Shown one piece after another: positions 37,374-47,676 of a stretch of DNA of 64,000 bases (the first letter of the stretch is position 1; every line of letters starts with the position of its first letter). The stretch comes from Lentzea tibetensis. Lineage in GTDB: Bacteria; Actinomycetota; Actinomycetes; Mycobacteriales; Pseudonocardiaceae. Under the pieces are notes generated by a model. It was given only the letters and a program-made list of their open reading frames with translations. It was not told where the DNA came from and ran no database searches. The position numbers and the translations under genes are program-made. The stretch spans positions 124,001 through 188,000 of the forward strand of contig NZ_VOBR01000017.1 in assembly GCF_007845675.1 (NCBI RefSeq). Direction: 5' to 3'.

Positions 37374-37850
37374 TCACAGGTGCGGCGGGCGGGAAGCGGC
37401 GATGCGCAGCCACTTCACCAGCAACACGATCACCGCGATCACAGCCAGCACCAGCCCGAACCCCGGACCGGGCCCCACAGACTTGTTGCTGGTAGTCGTC
37501 TGCTGCGACCAGATCGACAGCACCCCGATCACGGACGCCGCGAACAGCCCGAGCGAGCACACCCACGCCAGCCCCCACCGCCGCACGGCCAGCGTCAGCC
37601 CGGAACCCACGACACCCACGCCGAGAGCGAAGAACGCGAACAGCCGCGGCACGAAGGCCTGCACCTCACCCAGCAGGACGCGCAGCCCGCTCACCCCGTT
37701 GATCCACGGCAGCACGAGCGACACCAGGATCGCCATCACCGCCAGCGCGATCGTCAGCGCACCGGTGCCGGGGTCGATGCGCTTCGCGGCCTCGCGTTCG
37801 ACGCCGTCGATCTCCTCGCGGAACGCCGCGAGGTCGTCCGCGTCGCTCAC
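37374..37850 (-). CDS. Rv2732c-family membrane protein
   Basis: 158 residues from GTG 37850, which overlaps the miaB TGA (GTGA). Four membrane helices at ~30-50, ~65-85, ~90-115 and ~130-150 after an acidic N-terminus. A conserved companion of miaB in actinomycetes with no known function. Confidence 0.75.
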   Translation of the reverse strand: MSDADDLAAFREEIDGVEREAAKRIDPGTGALTIALAVMAILVSLVLPWINGVSGLRVLLGEVQAFVPRLFAFFALGVGVVGSGLTLAVRRWGLAWVCSLGLFAASVIGVLSIWSQQTTTSNKSVGPGPGFGLVLAVIAVIVLLVKWLRIAASRPPHL

Positions 37851-39313
37851 TGGACAGCACACCCCGACACGACGGGGAGCGGCTCGGGTGTGCCGAAGCC
37901 GGGCAGGCCCAGGGTCACGCCGGCGGTGCGAGGTTTGATGCCCGCCTCGGAACGGTCACCGGCCAGCGTGCGGCGCCACGACACGGGCTCGCCGTCGGCG
38001 ACCAGGTAGTGCGGGGCGCCGTAGGTGATGACGGTCGAGACGACGTCACCGGGACGCGGCGCCGTGGCACCCGGCGTGAAGTGGACGAGACGGCCGTCGC
38101 GGGCGCGGCCGCTCATGCGGTGCGTCTCGGCGTCGCGCTTGCCCTCGCCGGTCGCGACGAGCACCTCGACGGTGCGGCCGACCTGCTCGCGGTTGAGCGT
38201 GTGCGTCATCTCGTTCTGCAGCACGACCAACCGGTCGAAGCGCTCCTGCACGACTTCCTTCGGCAGCTGGTCCGGCAGCGACGCGGCGGGCGTGCCGGGG
38301 CGCTTCGAGTACTGGAACGTGAAGGCCGACGAGAAGCGGGACTCGCGGACCACGTCCAGCGTGCCCTGGAAGTCCTCCTCGGTCTCACCGGGGAAGCCGA
38401 CGATGATGTCCGTCGTGATGGCCGCGTCCGGCATGGCCGCGCGGACCTTCTCGATGATGCCCAGGTACTTGGCCGTGCGGTACGAGCGGCGCATCTCCTT
38501 CAGCAGGCGATCCGAGCCGGACTGCAGCGGCATGTGCAGCGAGTGGCACACGTTCGGCGTCTCGGCCATCGCGGCGATGACGTCGTCGGTGAAGTCCTTC
38601 GGGTGCGGCGAGGTGAACCGGACGCGCTCCAGGCCGTCGATCGAGCCGCACGAGCGCAGCAGCTTGCCGAACGCGAGGCGGTCGCCGAACTCGACGCCGT
38701 AGGAGTTCACGTTCTGGCCCAGCAGCGTCACCTCCAGCACGCCCTCCGCGACCAGCGCCTGCACCTCGGCGAGCACCTCGCCGGGGCGGCGGTCGCGCTC
38801 CTTGCCGCGCAGCGACGGGACGATGCAGAACGTGCAGGTGTTGTTGCAGCCGACCGAGATGGACACCCAGCCCGAATACGCCGAGTCGCGCTTGGCCGGC
38901 AGCGTCGACGGGAACGTCTCCAGCGAGTCGAGGATCTCGACCTGCGCCTCGCGGTTGTGCCGGGCGCGGTCGAGCAGGACCGGCAGCGAGCCGATGTTGT
39001 GCGTGCCGAACACCACGTCCACCCACGGCGCGCGGCGAACGATCTCGCCCTGGTCCTTCTGCGCCAGGCAGCCGCCGACGGCGATCTGCATGTCCGGGTT
39101 GGCCGCCTTCATCGGCGCCAGGTGGCCGAGCGTGCCGTAGAGCTTGTTGTCGGCGTTCTCGCGGACCGCGCAGGTGTTGAACACGACGACGTCCGCTGGT
39201 GAGTCACCGGCGACGGGCTCGAGGCCCGCGTCCTCCAGCAGGCCGGCGAGACGCTCGGAGTCGTGCACGTTCATCTGGCACCCGAACGTGCGGATCTGGT
39301 AACTGCGGGTCAC
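37847..39313 (-). CDS. miaB: tRNA-2-methylthio-N6-dimethylallyladenosine synthase
   Basis: 488 residues. Methylthiotransferase domain with the three Cys of the auxiliary cluster ([22 protein letters not shown]), radical-SAM CxxxCxxC in [11 protein letters not shown], and a C-terminal TRAM domain (~385-450). It acts on the product of MiaA, adding a methylthio group to A37. GTG 39313 has AAAGG nine bases upstream; the frame opens from a TTG three codons earlier. Confidence 0.96.
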   Translation of the reverse strand: MTRSYQIRTFGCQMNVHDSERLAGLLEDAGLEPVAGDSPADVVVFNTCAVRENADNKLYGTLGHLAPMKAANPDMQIAVGGCLAQKDQGEIVRRAPWVDVVFGTHNIGSLPVLLDRARHNREAQVEILDSLETFPSTLPAKRDSAYSGWVSISVGCNNTCTFCIVPSLRGKERDRRPGEVLAEVQALVAEGVLEVTLLGQNVNSYGVEFGDRLAFGKLLRSCGSIDGLERVRFTSPHPKDFTDDVIAAMAETPNVCHSLHMPLQSGSDRLLKEMRRSYRTAKYLGIIEKVRAAMPDAAITTDIIVGFPGETEEDFQGTLDVVRESRFSSAFTFQYSKRPGTPAASLPDQLPKEVVQERFDRLVVLQNEMTHTLNREQVGRTVEVLVATGEGKRDAETHRMSGRARDGRLVHFTPGATAPRPGDVVSTVITYGAPHYLVADGEPVSWRRTLAGDRSEAGIKPRTAGVTLGLPGFGTPEPLPVVSGCAVQ

Positions 39314-39369
39314 TGCAACCAACCTTTCGTCGGTGACAGCGTAGAACCCCCGCGTGACACGATGCGCGG

Positions 39370-40284
39370 GTGTTGGGACGTGTGCATGCCGCCATGACCT
39401 TGCTGGCCGTCGCGGGGACGGTGCTGGCCGGGTGTGGCACGACGCTCGAGAACATCAAGCTCACGATGGCCACCGGCATCCCGGGCGGTGTGTACAACAC
39501 GCTGGGCAACGCGCTGGCGGACATCTGGAGCGGCCGGCTCGGGATCGTCCGGCCGCAGGTCGTGCCCACAGCGGGGTCGGTGGACAACATCAAGCGGCTG
39601 GTCAACGGGCAGGCCGACATCGGGTTCACGCAGGCCGACGCCGTGGACACCCCCGGATCGGGCAAGCTGCGGGCGCTGGCGCGGATGCACGACGACTACC
39701 TGCAGATCATCGTCAGAGCCGACGTCAAGGCGACCAGGCTGGCCGATCTCGCCGGCCTGCGGGTGTCCATCGGGGAGCCGAGCTCCGGGGTCGAGCTCAT
39801 CGCGTCGCGGCTGCTGCGCTCCGCCGGGGTCGCGCCGCAGATCGAGCACCTCAGCCTCGACAAGTCGGCCGACGCCATGCAGGAGGGCAAGATCGACGCG
39901 TTCTTCTGGTCCGGCGGCCTGCCGACGGCGCGCGTCACGCGGCTCACGAAGTCACTCGGTGTGCGCATGCTCGACCTGAGCGACGTGCTGCCGAAGCTGC
40001 GCGAGGAGTACCCCGCGTACGGGTCGGCGACGCTGCCCGCGTCCACCTACAACCTGCAGGGCGGGCCGGTGACGACGCTCGTCGTCCGCAACTTCCTGCT
40101 GGCGACGGAGTCGATGTCCGACGAGGTCGCCGAGGCGCTGGTGCGGCAGCTGTTCGAGTCGCTGCCGGACCTGGTGAAGGCCAGCTCGGCGGCGCGCACG
40201 ATCGAGCCGCGCACCGCGATCGAGACGACGCCGGTGCCGCTGCACCCCGGTGCGATGCGCTACTTCCGCGACGTCAAGGTCTAG
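39370..40284 (+). CDS. TAXI-family solute-binding lipoprotein
   Basis: 304 residues (TTG start; ATG 39394 possible). Lipoprotein signal with VLAGCGTT. The mature part has the TAXI hallmarks [43 protein letters not shown] and [12 protein letters not shown] receptors normally feed TRAP transporters, but no TRAP permease gene is near. The converging sensor kinase stop is one base away, so it may act as an extracellular ligand sensor for that kinase. Confidence 0.85.
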   Translation: MLGRVHAAMTLLAVAGTVLAGCGTTLENIKLTMATGIPGGVYNTLGNALADIWSGRLGIVRPQVVPTAGSVDNIKRLVNGQADIGFTQADAVDTPGSGKLRALARMHDDYLQIIVRADVKATRLADLAGLRVSIGEPSSGVELIASRLLRSAGVAPQIEHLSLDKSADAMQEGKIDAFFWSGGLPTARVTRLTKSLGVRMLDLSDVLPKLREEYPAYGSATLPASTYNLQGGPVTTLVVRNFLLATESMSDEVAEALVRQLFESLPDLVKASSAARTIEPRTAIETTPVPLHPGAMRYFRDVKV

Positions 40285-40285
40285 C

Positions 40286-41671
40286 TCATACAGCCGGCAA
40301 CTCGATCACGACCCGCAGGCCACCGTCCTCAGGTGACTCCAGCACGACGACGCCCTCGACGCGTTCGACGACGAGCCGCACGATCGACAGGCCCAGCCCC
40401 GATCCGGGGACGTTCTGGTGCGCCGGGCTGCGCCAGAACCGGTTGGTGGCGCGGTCCAGCTCCTCGGGCTGCAGGCCGGGCCCGTGATCGGTCACCGAGA
40501 GCCGCACGCGGCCGTCGGCACGCCGGACGTCGACCACGACGAGCGTCCCCTCCTGGGTGAACTTCAGCGCGTTGTCGAGCAGCGCGTCGAGCACGGTCTC
40601 GACGCCGCGCGGCGGGGCGAGCGCCATGCCGCCGGGCTGGCCGTCGAGCACGAGGTGCACGTCCTTCGCGGCCGCCGCGGCCTGCCACGCCGAGAGCCGG
40701 GCGGCGACCGAGCGGTCGACGTCCACCGGCACCGGGTCGACCGAGCTGGACTCGGCCCGCGCCATCGCCAGCAGCTCGTCGAGGATCCGGTTCAGCCGGT
40801 CGGTCTCGGAGAGCGCTTCCAGCTGGTGCACCTCCGCGTCGGCGTCGACGTGTCCCTCCAGGTTGGACAGTCGGAGCTTCAACGCGGTCAACGGGTTGCG
40901 CAGCTGGTGCGACGCGTCGGCGACGAACGCCCGTTGCGCGGCGAGCGTGTCGGCCACGTTCACCGCCATCTGGTCGAACGACCGGCTGAGCTGGCGCAGC
41001 TCGGGCGGGCCGTGGTCGGCGTCGACCGGCGGCACCGGCCTGCCGGACACGACGGCGGCGAGCAGCTTGCCGGTGGCCTCGTCCAGCGCCTGGACCGGCC
41101 GCAGCGTCCACCGCACCACCGGCAGCGCCAGCAGCACGGCCATCGCGAGCACCAGCAGCGACGCGGCGAGCAGCAACGCCCACCAGCCGAGGATCTCGAG
41201 GCGCGTCTTGTCCGTCGGCGAGAACGTGACGACCGCGCCGCGCACCTCGCCGTCCACCAGCACCGGCTCCGCCAGCACCACCTCGGCCGTGTTCCACGGC
41301 ATGAAGAGCTTCGGCGCGGTCGGCAGCCTGCCCGCGAGCGCCTCGTTGACGCGGTCCTGCGCCTCGGCGCCGGTGAACGGCAGGCCGGCGCGCGACGTCA
41401 CGAGTGGACGGTCGGGCCGCTCCCTGCCGACGACCGCGACGCCGACGCCGTAGACCTCGTCGTAGCGCTCCAGTTCGGCGCGCAGCAGCTGCGGCTTGTC
41501 GTCGATCAGCGGGCGGCCTGCGAGCGAGGCGAAACGGCTCGTGTCGGTGAGCCGGTCGAGAAACATCTCCTGCTGCTCGGCCGCCGCGACACCGCGGCCG
41601 AGCGGGACGCCGAGCCCGACGAGCACGAGCACGATGAGCGCGAGGACGACCCCGAGGAGCCGCGAGCGCAT
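40286..41671 (-). CDS. Sensor histidine kinase
   Basis: 461 residues. Two membrane helices (~5-25 and ~145-170) flank an extracellular domain of ~120 residues. Then HAMP (~165-230), HisKA with the phosphoacceptor in DASHQLRNPLTALK, and HATPase (NALKFT, DHGPGL, GSGLGLSIV). The ATG overlaps the regulator's TGA (TGATG), so it is co-translated with it. Its gene faces a TAXI receptor. Confidence 0.9.
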   Translation of the reverse strand: MRSRLLGVVLALIVLVLVGLGVPLGRGVAAAEQQEMFLDRLTDTSRFASLAGRPLIDDKPQLLRAELERYDEVYGVGVAVVGRERPDRPLVTSRAGLPFTGAEAQDRVNEALAGRLPTAPKLFMPWNTAEVVLAEPVLVDGEVRGAVVTFSPTDKTRLEILGWWALLLAASLLVLAMAVLLALPVVRWTLRPVQALDEATGKLLAAVVSGRPVPPVDADHGPPELRQLSRSFDQMAVNVADTLAAQRAFVADASHQLRNPLTALKLRLSNLEGHVDADAEVHQLEALSETDRLNRILDELLAMARAESSSVDPVPVDVDRSVAARLSAWQAAAAAKDVHLVLDGQPGGMALAPPRGVETVLDALLDNALKFTQEGTLVVVDVRRADGRVRLSVTDHGPGLQPEELDRATNRFWRSPAHQNVPGSGLGLSIVRLVVERVEGVVVLESPEDGGLRVVIELPAV

Positions 41672-42345
41672 CAGGCCTGCCCGAGGCGGTAGCCGACCCC
41701 GCGCACGGTCTCCAGCAACGCGGGCCGCCCCAGCTTCGTGCGCAGCGTCGCCACGTGCACGTCCAGCGTCCGGTTCGCGCCGGACCAGGTGCGTCCCCAC
41801 ACCTCGGCGAGAATCCGCTCGCGCGTGCAGACGGCACCGCCCGCGGCCATGACCAGCGCGAGCACCTGGAACTCCTTGCGCGAGAGCGACACGGCGTCAC
41901 CCGCGACGGTGACCTCGTGCCTGCCCAGGTCGACGCGCACGTCACCGGTCTGGAAGATCTCCGTGCTGGACGCGCCGACGCCGACCGGGTCGGTGCCGCG
42001 CCTGCGCCGCACCGCGTGCACGCGGGCCACCAGCTCGCCCACGTCGTAGGGCTTGACCAGGTAGTCGTCCGCTCCGGCGTGCAGGCCGAGAATGCGGTCG
42101 TCGATCTCCCCGCGCGCCGACACGACGATGATCGCCACGTCGCTCGCCGCACGGATCGCGCGACACAGCGTCACCCCGTCGATGTCCGGAAGTCCCAGGT
42201 CGAGCAGCACGACGTCGACGCCGCTGAGCCGGTCGAGGGTGCCGCGACCGGTCGCCTGGCGGTCCACGGTGAACCCGCGCCTGGTCAGGGCGGGGAGCAA
42301 CGCTTCCGCGACCCGATCGTCGTCCTCGACGAGCAGCACGCGCAC
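41671..42345 (-). CDS. OmpR-family response regulator
   Basis: 224 residues. Receiver with acidic DD near the start (LLVEDDDRV), phosphoacceptor Asp in VVLLDLGLPD and Lys in VKPYDVGEL. C-terminal OmpR-type winged helix with RTLDVHVATLRTKLG. It forms a two-component system with the downstream kinase. Likely targets include the TAXI gene or the neighbouring glutamate uptake operon, which is inference only. Confidence 0.92.
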   Translation of the reverse strand: MRVLLVEDDDRVAEALLPALTRRGFTVDRQATGRGTLDRLSGVDVVLLDLGLPDIDGVTLCRAIRAASDVAIIVVSARGEIDDRILGLHAGADDYLVKPYDVGELVARVHAVRRRRGTDPVGVGASSTEIFQTGDVRVDLGRHEVTVAGDAVSLSRKEFQVLALVMAAGGAVCTRERILAEVWGRTWSGANRTLDVHVATLRTKLGRPALLETVRGVGYRLGQA

Positions 42346-42480
42346 TTTTCGTACCTCCCGGCAACCGAAGCCAGCCTGTGACAGAGTTGAGACCCTAAGT
42401 CTTGCTCAATGATCTGGACTGGTGTGGTGGCACAACTCTAGGTTTCCGCCAGCGCCGACGACCCCCAAATGGAGGACTGG

Positions 42481-43233
42481 ATGACTGCCGCCTCTACCCC
42501 GCCGATGATTCGCATGGCGGGCGTGGACAAGTTCTTCGGCCCGTTGCACGTGCTCAAGGACGTGCAGCTCGAAGTGCCGAAGGGGCAGGTCGTCGTCGTG
42601 CTGGGGCCGTCGGGTTCCGGCAAGTCGACCCTGTGCCGGGCCATCAACCGGCTCGAGCCGATCGATTCCGGAACCATCGAGATCGACGGTCAGCCGTTGC
42701 CCGCGGAAGGAAAGGAACTGGCCCAGCTCCGCGCCGATGTCGGCATGGTGTTCCAGTCCTTCAACCTGTTCGCCCACAAATCCATCGTCGACAACGTGAT
42801 GCTGGCTCCGGTGAAGGTGCGCAAGACGCCCGCCGCCGAAGCCCGCAAGTCGGCGATGGCGTTGCTGGAGCGGGTCGGGATCGCCAACCAGGCCGACAAG
42901 TTCCCGGCCCAGCTCTCGGGTGGACAGCAGCAACGCGCCGCGATCGCCCGCGCGCTGGCGATGCGCCCGAAGGTGATGCTGTTCGACGAGCCGACCTCCG
43001 CATTGGACCCGGAGATGGTCCAGGAGGTGCTGGACGTCATGACGACGCTGGCCAAGGAGGGCATGACCATGCTGGTCGTGACCCACGAGATGGGGTTCGC
43101 CCGCAAGGCCGCGAACCGGGTCATCTTCATGTCCGACGGCGAGATCGTCGAGGATTCGACCCCGGAAGAGTTCTTCTCGGCGCCGAAGTCCAACCGCGCG
43201 AAGGACTTCCTTGGCAAGATCCTGACGCACTGA
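42481..43233 (+). CDS. gluA: Glutamate ABC transporter ATP-binding protein
   Basis: 250 residues from ATG 42481, preceded by GGAGG at 42471-42475; that GGAGG lies inside the longer frame, which is therefore rejected. Walker [11 protein letters not shown]-loop FQSFNLF, signature LSGGQQQR, Walker B VMLFDEP and H-loop VTHEMGFA are complete. Polar amino-acid importer ATPase. First gene of gluABCD. Confidence 0.95.
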   Translation: MTAASTPPMIRMAGVDKFFGPLHVLKDVQLEVPKGQVVVVLGPSGSGKSTLCRAINRLEPIDSGTIEIDGQPLPAEGKELAQLRADVGMVFQSFNLFAHKSIVDNVMLAPVKVRKTPAAEARKSAMALLERVGIANQADKFPAQLSGGQQQRAAIARALAMRPKVMLFDEPTSALDPEMVQEVLDVMTTLAKEGMTMLVVTHEMGFARKAANRVIFMSDGEIVEDSTPEEFFSAPKSNRAKDFLGKILTH

Positions 43234-43270
43234 AGTCCGCTAGCTGAACTGACAAGGCAGGAGAAGGACG

Positions 43271-44161
43271 ATGAGGGTTCGCACCCTTGCGGCGTTGCTG
43301 CTGGCAGGTGGTCTCGCCCTGACCGCGTGCGGCAAGGAGGGCACCCCTGGCGACACGGGCGGCTCGACTGCCGCGTTCGAGGTCGCGAAGGACGTCAAGA
43401 TCGAGGGTTCGCCGACGTTCGACAAGATCAAGGCCCGTGGCGCCCTGGTCGTCGGCGTCAAGGAGGACCAGCCGTTCCTCGGGTACAAGGACCCGACCAC
43501 GGGGCAGTACAGCGGCTTCGACATCGAGATCGCGAAGCTGGTCGCCGCGAAGCTGGGCTACCCGGCTGACAAGATCCAGTTCCGGACGATCCAGTCCGCC
43601 GCGCGCGAGCAGGCTCTCATCAACGGTGACGTCGACTACTACGTCGGCACGTACACCATCAACGCCGCCCGCAAGGAGAAGGTGTCCTTCGCCGGGCCGT
43701 ACCTGGTCGCCGGCCAGGACCTGCTGGTGAAGAAGGCCGACAGCGCCATCACCAGCAAGGACACCCTCAAGGGCAAGAAGGTCTGCTCGGTCACCGGCTC
43801 GACGCCGATCAAGCGGATCAAGGACGAGAAGCTCACCGAGCCGGAGAACATCGTCGAGTTCCAGGGCTACTCGCAGTGCGTGACCAAGCTGCTCGACGGT
43901 GAGGTCGACGCCGTCACGACGGACGACGCGATCCTCAAGGGCTACGCCGCCCAGGAGCCCGAGAAGCTGAAGGTCGTCGGCAAGCTGTTCTCCACCGAGC
44001 CCTACGGCATCGGCCTGGCGAAGGACGACAAGGTCCTGCGCGACAAGGTGAACGACACCCTGCAGGCCGCGCTGGACGACGGCACCTGGCTGAAGATCTA
44101 CGACAGCACCCTCGGCAAGTCCGGTGCGAAGTCGGAGAAGCCCGCTCTCGAGCGGTACTGA
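43271..44161 (+). CDS. gluB: Glutamate-binding lipoprotein
   Basis: 296 residues. Lipobox LTAC at ~19-22, then a type-II periplasmic-binding fold typical of the glutamate/aspartate SBP_bac_3 family (YSGFDIEIAKLVAAKLGY, QALINGDVDYYVGTYTI, SVTGSTPI). ATG with AGGAGAAGG upstream. Binds glutamate outside the membrane and hands it to GluCD. Confidence 0.93.
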   Translation: MRVRTLAALLLAGGLALTACGKEGTPGDTGGSTAAFEVAKDVKIEGSPTFDKIKARGALVVGVKEDQPFLGYKDPTTGQYSGFDIEIAKLVAAKLGYPADKIQFRTIQSAAREQALINGDVDYYVGTYTINAARKEKVSFAGPYLVAGQDLLVKKADSAITSKDTLKGKKVCSVTGSTPIKRIKDEKLTEPENIVEFQGYSQCVTKLLDGEVDAVTTDDAILKGYAAQEPEKLKVVGKLFSTEPYGIGLAKDDKVLRDKVNDTLQAALDDGTWLKIYDSTLGKSGAKSEKPALERY

Positions 44162-44235
44162 CGCTGCCCGCGGCCGGTGGACTCGTGCGCGGGTCCACCG
44201 GCCGTTCCGTTTCTTGAACGACGGCAAGGATTTCC

Positions 44236-44883
44236 ATGGGCGTCCTCACCAACAACCTCACGCTGTTCCGGGACGGCTTCGCCACCACGCTCCAGCTGTT
44301 CCTGTACTCCGCCGTGCTGTCGCTGCTGCTCGGCACGTTCCTCGCGATGCTGCGGGTCAGCCCGGTCCCGGTGTTCCGCGCCATCGGCACGACGTACGTG
44401 ACCGTCGTGCGCAACTCGCCGCTGACGCTGGTGTTCGGGTTCTTCGTCTTCGCGTACCCGTACCTGGAGATCATCAAGTTCGACTTCTTCACCAGCGCGA
44501 TCGTGGCGCTGACGCTGTACACCTCGGCGTTCATCTGCGAGGTCGTGCGCTCCGGCATCAACACCGTTCCGGTCGGCCAGGCCGAGGCGTCCCGCGCGCT
44601 CGGGCTCACGTTCCCGCAGATGCTCGGCAGCGTGGTGCTGCCGCAGGCACTGCGTTCGGTGGTGCCGCCGCTGGTGAGCACGCTGATCGCCCTGCTGAAG
44701 AACACCACGATCGCCGCGGGCTTCTCGGTGTCCGAGGCGGGCGCGATCCGCGACTCGCTGTCCGAGCAGGGTGCGAACATGCTGCTCGGCCTGACGTGGA
44801 TCGCGTTCGGATTCGTCGTGCTGGTGATCCCGCTGACGCTGCTGCAGCGCGTGCTCGAGAAGCGATGGAGTGTGGCCCGATGA
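44236..44883 (+). CDS. gluC: Glutamate ABC transporter permease
   Basis: 215 residues with five membrane helices and the EAA-type loop EASRALGLTFPQMLGSVVLPQA. It overlaps gluD by four bases (ATGA). 74 bp after gluB. Confidence 0.93.
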   Translation: MGVLTNNLTLFRDGFATTLQLFLYSAVLSLLLGTFLAMLRVSPVPVFRAIGTTYVTVVRNSPLTLVFGFFVFAYPYLEIIKFDFFTSAIVALTLYTSAFICEVVRSGINTVPVGQAEASRALGLTFPQMLGSVVLPQALRSVVPPLVSTLIALLKNTTIAAGFSVSEAGAIRDSLSEQGANMLLGLTWIAFGFVVLVIPLTLLQRVLEKRWSVAR

Positions 44884-45752
44884 GCTCGGTCCTGTTCGAC
44901 GTGCCGGGCCCGCGCGCCCGGCTCCGGTACCGCATCCTCACCGTCGTCGGCATCGCCGTCCTGCTCGGCGCGCTCGCGTACGTGATCTACCGGTTCTACG
45001 ACACCGGCCAGTTCACCGCGCGCAAGTGGAGCTGGGCCGAGTACCGGGTGCAGCAGGAGGCCCTGTTCAACGGCCTGCTGAACACCCTGCGCGCGTTCGC
45101 CGTCGGCGCGGTGCTCGCGATGCTGTTCGGCGCGGTGTTCGCGGCGGCCCGCCTGTCGGACCACGTGTTCTGGCGCGGTCCGTCCACAGTGGTCGTCGAG
45201 TTCTTCCGCGCCGTGCCACTGCTGATCATGATGTTCTTCTTCTACTACGGCCTGCCCACGATCGGCATCAAGATGTCGCCGTTCATGGCCGTGGTGCTCG
45301 GCCTGACCCTCTACAACGGGTCGGTGCTGGCCGAGGTGTTCCGCGCGGGCATCAACTCGCTGCCCAAGGGCCAGAGCGAGGCGGCGTACGCGCTCGGCAT
45401 GCGCAAGACCCAGGTGATGGTGCTCGTCCTGCTGCCGCAGGCGCTGCGCGCCATGCTGCCGACGATCATCAGCCAGCTCGTCGTGCTGCTGAAGGACACC
45501 GCGCTCGGCTTCATCATCACCTACGAGGAGCTGCTCGACTGGGCACGCGACCTCGGTGGCCAGCTGCTGTTCGGCAGGCCGTACGTGCCGGTGATCATCG
45601 TGGCCTCGGCCATCTACATCGGACTGTGCCTGCTGCTGTCGTGGTTCGCCACCTACCTGGAGAAGCGCAACCGCCGCAGCAAGAAGGTGCTGCCGATCGA
45701 CACCGGCGACGCGGGCAACGTCGTCGCGGGCAGCGCCATGGGCCAGGTCTGA
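44880..45752 (+). CDS. gluD: Glutamate ABC transporter permease
   Basis: 290 residues. One N-terminal helix (~20-40) precedes a permease core with the EAA loop SEAAYALGMRKTQVMVLVLL. The C-terminal tail is charged and Gly-rich, as in Corynebacterium GluD. Last gene of the operon; two hairpins follow. Confidence 0.93.
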   Translation: MSSVLFDVPGPRARLRYRILTVVGIAVLLGALAYVIYRFYDTGQFTARKWSWAEYRVQQEALFNGLLNTLRAFAVGAVLAMLFGAVFAAARLSDHVFWRGPSTVVVEFFRAVPLLIMMFFFYYGLPTIGIKMSPFMAVVLGLTLYNGSVLAEVFRAGINSLPKGQSEAAYALGMRKTQVMVLVLLPQALRAMLPTIISQLVVLLKDTALGFIITYEELLDWARDLGGQLLFGRPYVPVIIVASAIYIGLCLLLSWFATYLEKRNRRSKKVLPIDTGDAGNVVAGSAMGQV

Positions 45753-45764
45753 CAGGTGTACGAG

Positions 45765-45795
45765 AGGGGCCGCCGGTTCGCCGAGCGGCCCCCTT
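45765..45795 (+). terminator. Hairpin after gluD
   Basis: GGGGCCGC paired with GCGGCCCC around an 11-base loop, 13 bases after the gluD stop, followed by CTT. Confidence 0.7.
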
Positions 45796-45831
45796 GTCAC
45801 CCATGTGCACTCTGAGGTTCGACTACTCCGC

Positions 45832-45872
45832 AAGGCCTCCTGCGCTCGATTCCTGAGCACAGGAGGCCTTTT
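45832..45872 (+). terminator. Second, strong intrinsic terminator after gluD
   Basis: 11-bp stem AAGGCCTCCTG/CAGGAGGCCTT ending in TTTT. The following ~180 bp to 46051 hold the promoter region of the next gene; no further element was recognised. Confidence 0.85.
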
Positions 45873-46051
45873 GACACATTTGAGCCGAATGGAGTATCGC
45901 GGCAGATCACCTTCCCGGCATACTGGAAGCCTGGGGGCACGAATGGGGGTTCGTGGCGGAGCAAGCCGATTGTCGGAGAAGAGTCTCTTGCTCCAATTCT
46001 TTCACAAATCTCTGTTGATGCCTGCGTTTTCACGACGAAAGGCCTCGCAGA

Positions 46052-47149
46052 ATGAGATGCAAAACGGTCACGATCGGGGCAGTCCTCGCGACAACGGTTT
46101 CGCTCGCCATGGGCGTGAACGTCAATGCCGCTCCACCGAATCAGTCGGCCGATGACGCACGACAGATTTCCGAGCTGTCGCAGCGCTATCTTCAGCAACG
46201 GGCGGACCGGCTGACCAACCGGCCGCAGACCGCAGGATTCACGGTCACCACGACCACGGAGTTGTCGAACGAGTTGAAGGGGGACACCGCCCGGCTCGAC
46301 GAGCGCCGCAAGAAGCTGCAGGACATCGACTGCGGCTTCTCGCACGCCGAGGTCGCCACGACCGTCGAGAAGCTGGACGTCGCCGCCAACGGGCGGCGGG
46401 CAACGGTGCGCGTCCTCGAGAGCACCAAGCTGTACTTCCAGGTGACCGACGCGAGCTCGCCCAAGTTCGAGTGGTTCGCGTTGCCGCACACGCTCGAGCT
46501 GGTTCGCGGAAGCAGCGGCTGGCAGCTCGCGGAGGTCAAGGCCGAGCTGACCACCGGTGCGCCCGCACCGTCGACCCAGTTCACGTCGTCGGTGCCGACC
46601 ACCGGGCAGGCAGGGCCGGGTAAGACGCGGTCGGACGTCGCCAAGCCCGCCGACGGCCAACGGGCGCAGAAGGTCATCACGGCCGCGTACGACTACTACG
46701 CGATGGCCGAGTACGCGAAGAGGTACGTGTACTCGTCCAACCCCGCCTACCGGACGTACGACCAGGACTGCACGAACTTCATCTCGCAGGCCATGAGGGC
46801 GGGTGGCTGGGAGCCGGTCGACGGTGACCGCACCAGCAACGGCGCCTGGTACTACGGGAACTGGACCTGGACGACCTCCTACACCTGGGCGGGTGCGGAG
46901 AACTGGTACTGGTTCGCGACCGGCTCCGGCCGGACGTGGATCCTGCCGTACGTCTACGACATGGGGTTCGCAGATGTGCTGCAGGCCGACTGGGACAGGG
47001 ACAACATCGTCGACCACACGATGCTCGTGACCCAGGTGGACACGGTCGACCGGTATCTCACTTACCACTCCGGACCGGAGCTCAACAAGCGACTGGCACA
47101 CCTTATCAATGAGAACCCGAATGCCTGGTGGTACTCCCACCGGACCTGA
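46052..47149 (+). CDS. Secreted amidase-domain (Amidase_6) protein
   Basis: 365 residues. Signal peptide cut near NVNA-APP; residues ~30-200 form an unassigned domain. Residues ~210-360 are the putative amidase domain with the catalytic-type segment DCTNFISQAMRAGGW (Cys ~237) and DHTMLVT with its His. Such proteins resemble NlpC/P60-type papain-fold amidases acting on cell-wall or peptide substrates. GAAAGG nine bases before the ATG. Confidence 0.8.
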   Translation: MRCKTVTIGAVLATTVSLAMGVNVNAAPPNQSADDARQISELSQRYLQQRADRLTNRPQTAGFTVTTTTELSNELKGDTARLDERRKKLQDIDCGFSHAEVATTVEKLDVAANGRRATVRVLESTKLYFQVTDASSPKFEWFALPHTLELVRGSSGWQLAEVKAELTTGAPAPSTQFTSSVPTTGQAGPGKTRSDVAKPADGQRAQKVITAAYDYYAMAEYAKRYVYSSNPAYRTYDQDCTNFISQAMRAGGWEPVDGDRTSNGAWYYGNWTWTTSYTWAGAENWYWFATGSGRTWILPYVYDMGFADVLQADWDRDNIVDHTMLVTQVDTVDRYLTYHSGPELNKRLAHLINENPNAWWYSHRT

Positions 47150-47168
47150 TTCGGTGTAACCTGGAAGT

Positions 47169-47609
47169 ATGCACAGGAAAAGGAATGGCGGGCAGGGCGT
47201 TAATCGCCCTGCCCGCTTCGCCTATCTCATTGCAGCCGCACTGGTCACTACCGGTTGCGCCGGGTCCGACCAGGGAGCGGAGAACGAACGCGGCGCGGTC
47301 GACGCCTACATCTCCGCCCTGAACAATCGCGACGCGGCTGCACTCGAAAGAATTGCGCAGTCGCCGGTGCAGTTCGACTACGCGACCTTCGTCTCGAACA
47401 AGGGCGGCAGGGGAATCTCGGTCGACACCGTGGACATCACCAAGGACTTCGGACCGGTCATGGCCAACGCGCACGTGGTCGGCGTCGACACGAACAAGCA
47501 ACCCTACGACGAACGACTGGTGCTCAAGAAGGTCGACGACAAGTGGTTCGTCACGATGGGCGAGGCAACACCGAACAAACCCGGATCCGATCCGTCGACG
47601 ACCCGATGA
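47169..47609 (+). CDS. Small putative lipoprotein
   Basis: 146 residues. Signal peptide with VTTGCAG; the Cys at ~30 could be lipidated. The mature part (AVDAYISALNNRDAAALERI) has the look of an NTF2/DUF4878-like fold: helices first, then beta strands. Starts 19 bp after the amidase stop, but a TGTAAC-type element just upstream suggests it may have its own promoter. Confidence 0.65.
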   Translation: MHRKRNGGQGVNRPARFAYLIAAALVTTGCAGSDQGAENERGAVDAYISALNNRDAAALERIAQSPVQFDYATFVSNKGGRGISVDTVDITKDFGPVMANAHVVGVDTNKQPYDERLVLKKVDDKWFVTMGEATPNKPGSDPSTTR

Positions 47610-47626
47610 AGAACGGCCAACAAAGA

Positions 47627-47664
47627 GAAGTCCCTGAGTCCGAATTCCCGGACTCAGGGACTTC
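47627..47664. terminator. Bidirectional terminator
   Basis: Perfect 16-bp stem (arm GAAGTCCCTGAGTCCG), 6-base loop, between the lipoprotein gene and the first converging member of the secreted-protein family. Confidence 0.85.
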
Positions 47665-47676
47665 TTCCTCGTCGAA

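Noticed and set aside
37321-37860. Several small frames in the Rv2732c-like gene and IS gap
   Set aside because: All are alternative frames of the membrane protein gene.
45805-46155. 116-codon frame over the gluD terminators
   Set aside because: It crosses a strong intrinsic terminator and the start of the amidase gene; no ribosome-binding site or family motif.
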